Shown piece after piece: positions 62,147 to 64,000 of a DNA stretch of 64,000 nucleotides (position 1 is the first letter of the stretch; each line of letters starts with the position of its first letter). The DNA is from Paenibacillus sp. YN15 (GTDB lineage Bacteria; Bacillota; Bacilli; Paenibacillales; NBRC-103111): contig NZ_QMFA01000020.1 in the NCBI RefSeq assembly GCF_003285005.1, forward strand, positions 58,015 to 122,014, in the 5' to 3' direction. Both the position numbers and the translations under genes were made by a program. The notes beneath the pieces were generated by a model. That model was not told where the DNA came from and ran no database searches. It worked only from the letters and a program-made list of their open reading frames with translations.

Positions 62147-63013
62147 TTATAGTAATTTGCGATATGTACTTTTAATGGTGTATGTATCAATTTGAGATGG
62201 GAGCTCTTCCTTATTTAGTAGAGCGCGAATTACATTAATAACTCTAGCATCTGCAGGAAGATTTATATTATTTCCACCTAAGCGAGTAATAAGTATCGGT
62301 AAAGAACCCCTTTTTCTGTATATAGAAATTTCAAAAGACATTTTAGCAAATCCGGGTTTCCAAATTTCAGCTTCAACTAGCTCCTCCATCTGAAGGATAT
62401 CATTATTAGCATGGATAATCTGCTTCCATGTGTTATTAATTCCAAATATACACTTAACTCTTCTTTCTTCGGCTATTTGCCGGATAGCGCCTAAAGAAAG
62501 TTTGGTTGTCTCCAAATTATAAATCCAATCTTTTTGCGCTTGAATATTTAGCTTCCAGTTTTTTGAGTGGTATGGAAAGAACTCTATGGTGTGAAGAAAT
62601 CCGATGCGTTCGTTAAGTATTCTCTCTGCTTGCTTTCTTCTCGCCTCTCTCCACTTAATCGGTTCTTTTTCATGAAATTGTTGTGGGGTCCAACCAAGAT
62701 GTCTTTCCTTAGTGTCACTATTCCACAAGCCGCGGCTTGTCTCTTTATCATCTGAAGGGTATCGTTCCATCAAATCCTCTTCAGGCACCTCGCCTGGGTT
62801 TATTAGCAATAGTAAGACATCGTCTATTGTTTTATCCTTATTGTGATCCAGATAACCGTAGAAAGGCTCCGGATAAAAGGATAAATCAAAACGTTTTAAA
62901 ACCTTTGCCGGTATTTCCCTCCACTCTTTGCAGGATTTCAGTTCATTTGATGGGTTGTCCAACTTGAAGATATTTCTCCAATATTCAACTAAATTTTCAA
63001 GATTATAATTCAT
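62147..63013 (-). CDS. Unknown protein, faint uracil-glycosylase-like motifs
   Basis: A 288-residue AT-rich protein that I do not recognise. Near residue 68 there is LLLLINPGEVPE and near residue 147 IEFFPYHSK, which recall the NPG/first-strand and loop motifs of the uracil-DNA-glycosylase superfamily, but the catalytic residues cannot be assigned with confidence. No signal peptide or membrane span. It has no obvious operon partner. Base composition differs from the sugar loci, pointing to acquisition from elsewhere. Confidence 0.5.
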   Translation of the reverse strand: MNYNLENLVEYWRNIFKLDNPSNELKSCKEWREIPAKVLKRFDLSFYPEPFYGYLDHNKDKTIDDVLLLLINPGEVPEEDLMERYPSDDKETSRGLWNSDTKERHLGWTPQQFHEKEPIKWREARRKQAERILNERIGFLHTIEFFPYHSKNWKLNIQAQKDWIYNLETTKLSLGAIRQIAEERRVKCIFGINNTWKQIIHANNDILQMEELVEAEIWKPGFAKMSFEISIYRKRGSLPILITRLGGNNINLPADARVINVIRALLNKEELPSQIDTYTIKSTYRKLL

Positions 63014-63128
63014 TTCTTAAGCCTCCGATGCTAACAGAAAAAATCCTCCAGGAGTAAGCTCTTGTACCCTCTGCATCATATTATCATTATAGCATTCTAG
63101 CATACAAAATATGCACCGCCTGACTTTT

Positions 63129-63236
63129 TCAGCTATCCCCCTCCATGGGATTGAGTTCCGGGCTGTACCGGGGAGGAAAACCAGTTGATCGCCGCAAATG
63201 CTTTTGTACCATGTACACCAAACGCAGACCAGGGTT
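63129..63236 (-). mobile_element. IS630-type transposase fragment
   Basis: About 35 codons on the minus strand contain FPPRYSPELNPMEGDS followed by a stop. The block PxYSPELNPxE is the hallmark around the third catalytic acidic residue of IS630-family DDE transposases, where it is normally followed by more sequence (VW-x-W-K). Nothing upstream continues the transposase, so this is a dead scrap. The 345-base gap 63014-63358 contains this and no other supported gene. Confidence 0.65.
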
Positions 63237-63358
63237 GGTTGTTTTGAATAGGTGTATAGAAATGACTATTTACTATAAACCGAATGGTGAGTACTATTTT
63301 AAGTATTGCAGGAAATTATATCAGAATAAATGAAAAGAATTTGTAGAGGATGAATGAT

Positions 63359-63967
63359 ATGTTTAAAATTATTGAAGATGAAAAAGAGACGTATGTTGTT
63401 AACGATATCCTTATAGAATCCTTTATCGATAAAAAATTCTGTGTTTTTGATCTTGAAGGAACCGGTCTAGATTTCGAAAATGATAATATCATTCAGTTCG
63501 GTGCTGTTATTGTGGACAATAAGGAAATAAATAATGATATCTATTTTGAAAGATTTGTTAAACCATCAAAGCTAATACCTAAGAAAATAGAAAATTTGAC
63601 TGGCATTACAAATAAAATGGTACAATACGCAGGTTCGTTTGATGAAGTATTTCAAGAATTTCAACAGTTTTCAAACGATTGTATATTAGTGGCTCAATGC
63701 GGATATGAATATGATTTTCGAATTTTAAGCTCAGAGTGCAAGCGTAGGAATATAAATTATGGAAATTTCATGGAAATGGACACAAAAATACTTTTTGCAC
63801 ACTTGCATCCGGAACTTCATGATACTTTTTCAACAGATTTCCTTTTGAATTATTACTCCATCGATGTATCAGGCTTAAAAAGACATACCGCATTAAATGA
63901 CAGTATTATCATCGCTCATATTTTAGTTAATATACTTGAGTGTTGCAAAAACTTTGCTGTCGAGTAA
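63359..63967 (+). CDS. DnaQ-like 3'-5' exonuclease
   Basis: A 202-residue DEDD-superfamily exonuclease. The three motifs are visible: ExoI VFDLEGTGLDFEND (Asp/Glu pair), ExoII QCGYEYDF (Asp) and ExoIII HTALNDS (His-x4-Asp of the DEDDh type). ATG at 63359 with AGAGG nine bases upstream; the ATG three codons earlier overlaps that site. Members trim DNA or RNA 3' ends, e.g. as stand-alone proofreaders or with RNase T-like roles. Plus strand and AT-rich; a neighbour is the IS630 scrap. Confidence 0.88.
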   Translation: MFKIIEDEKETYVVNDILIESFIDKKFCVFDLEGTGLDFENDNIIQFGAVIVDNKEINNDIYFERFVKPSKLIPKKIENLTGITNKMVQYAGSFDEVFQEFQQFSNDCILVAQCGYEYDFRILSSECKRRNINYGNFMEMDTKILFAHLHPELHDTFSTDFLLNYYSIDVSGLKRHTALNDSIIIAHILVNILECCKNFAVE

Positions 63968-64000
63968 GCGAAGTTAGAGTCGTTCTTTTAGAACCTTCGT

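Noticed and set aside
63262..63333. Short plus-strand frame MTIYYKPNGEYY... before the exonuclease gene
   Set aside because: Protein-like but only 23 codons with no ribosome site; not enough to call a gene.

Overview
The window looks like a chromosomal stretch from a Paenibacillus-type bacterium (Bacillota, Paenibacillaceae). This rests on the dense LplA/LplB/LplC-type carbohydrate ABC transporters, large AraC regulators with an extracytoplasmic sensor half, a YesM/YesN-type two-component pair, Gram-positive signal peptides and lipoboxes, S-layer homology (SLH) anchors and strong AGGAGG-type ribosome sites. Nearly everything is on the minus strand. I saw no rRNA, tRNA, CRISPR array or complete insertion sequence.

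Region by region (transcription mostly right to left): (1) 1-11000, sugar locus 1: an ADP-ribosylglycohydrolase-fold protein, a FAD oxidoreductase and a DUF1861-like propeller protein, a strong terminator, then two permeases, a solute-binding lipoprotein, a deacetylase-like barrel protein and the start of a second FAD oxidoreductase. A divergent AraC regulator lies on the right. (2) 11000-13850: a possible nuclease, an AAA/DUF4143 ATPase, and a leftover of a dockerin-gene 3' end. (3) 13844-32314, sugar locus 2: histidine kinase, response regulator, two permeases, binding protein, a FAD oxidoreductase with a discoidin-like tail, GH2, GH42 and a 1547-residue surface GH16 enzyme with SLH repeats. 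(4) 32500-34500: a decayed HEAT-repeat gene and an unknown HEPN-like gene. (5) 34507-41842: a three-gene cluster of a dockerin protein, a cohesin-SLH surface protein and a giant PL1 pectate lyase carrying both a cohesin and a dockerin, which together look like a miniature cell-surface pectinosome. (6) 42282-48417, sugar locus 3: transporter plus AraC sensor-regulator, with a shared operator-like motif in both promoter regions. (7) 48439-53020: a type II restriction-modification pair and a pile-up of truncated genes (surface protein, ABC ATPase, ABC permease). (8) 53051-58966, sugar locus 4: binding protein, permeases, AraC sensor-regulator. (9) 59257-63967: small housekeeping or accessory genes (AraC-methyltransferase fusion, DUF2200, VanZ, SRPBCC, an unknown gene), an IS630-type transposase scrap and a DnaQ-like exonuclease.

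Together the genes describe sensing of oligosaccharides, depolymerisation of pectin and beta-glucan at the surface, import through four parallel ABC systems and intracellular trimming by GH2/GH42, with FAD oxidoreductases of unknown role. The most notable items are the cohesin/dockerin/SLH pectinosome cluster, the shared operator motif of locus 3, the direct repeats made of a dockerin gene tail that bracket about 21 kb, and the chimeric junctions at 51.4-51.6 kb.
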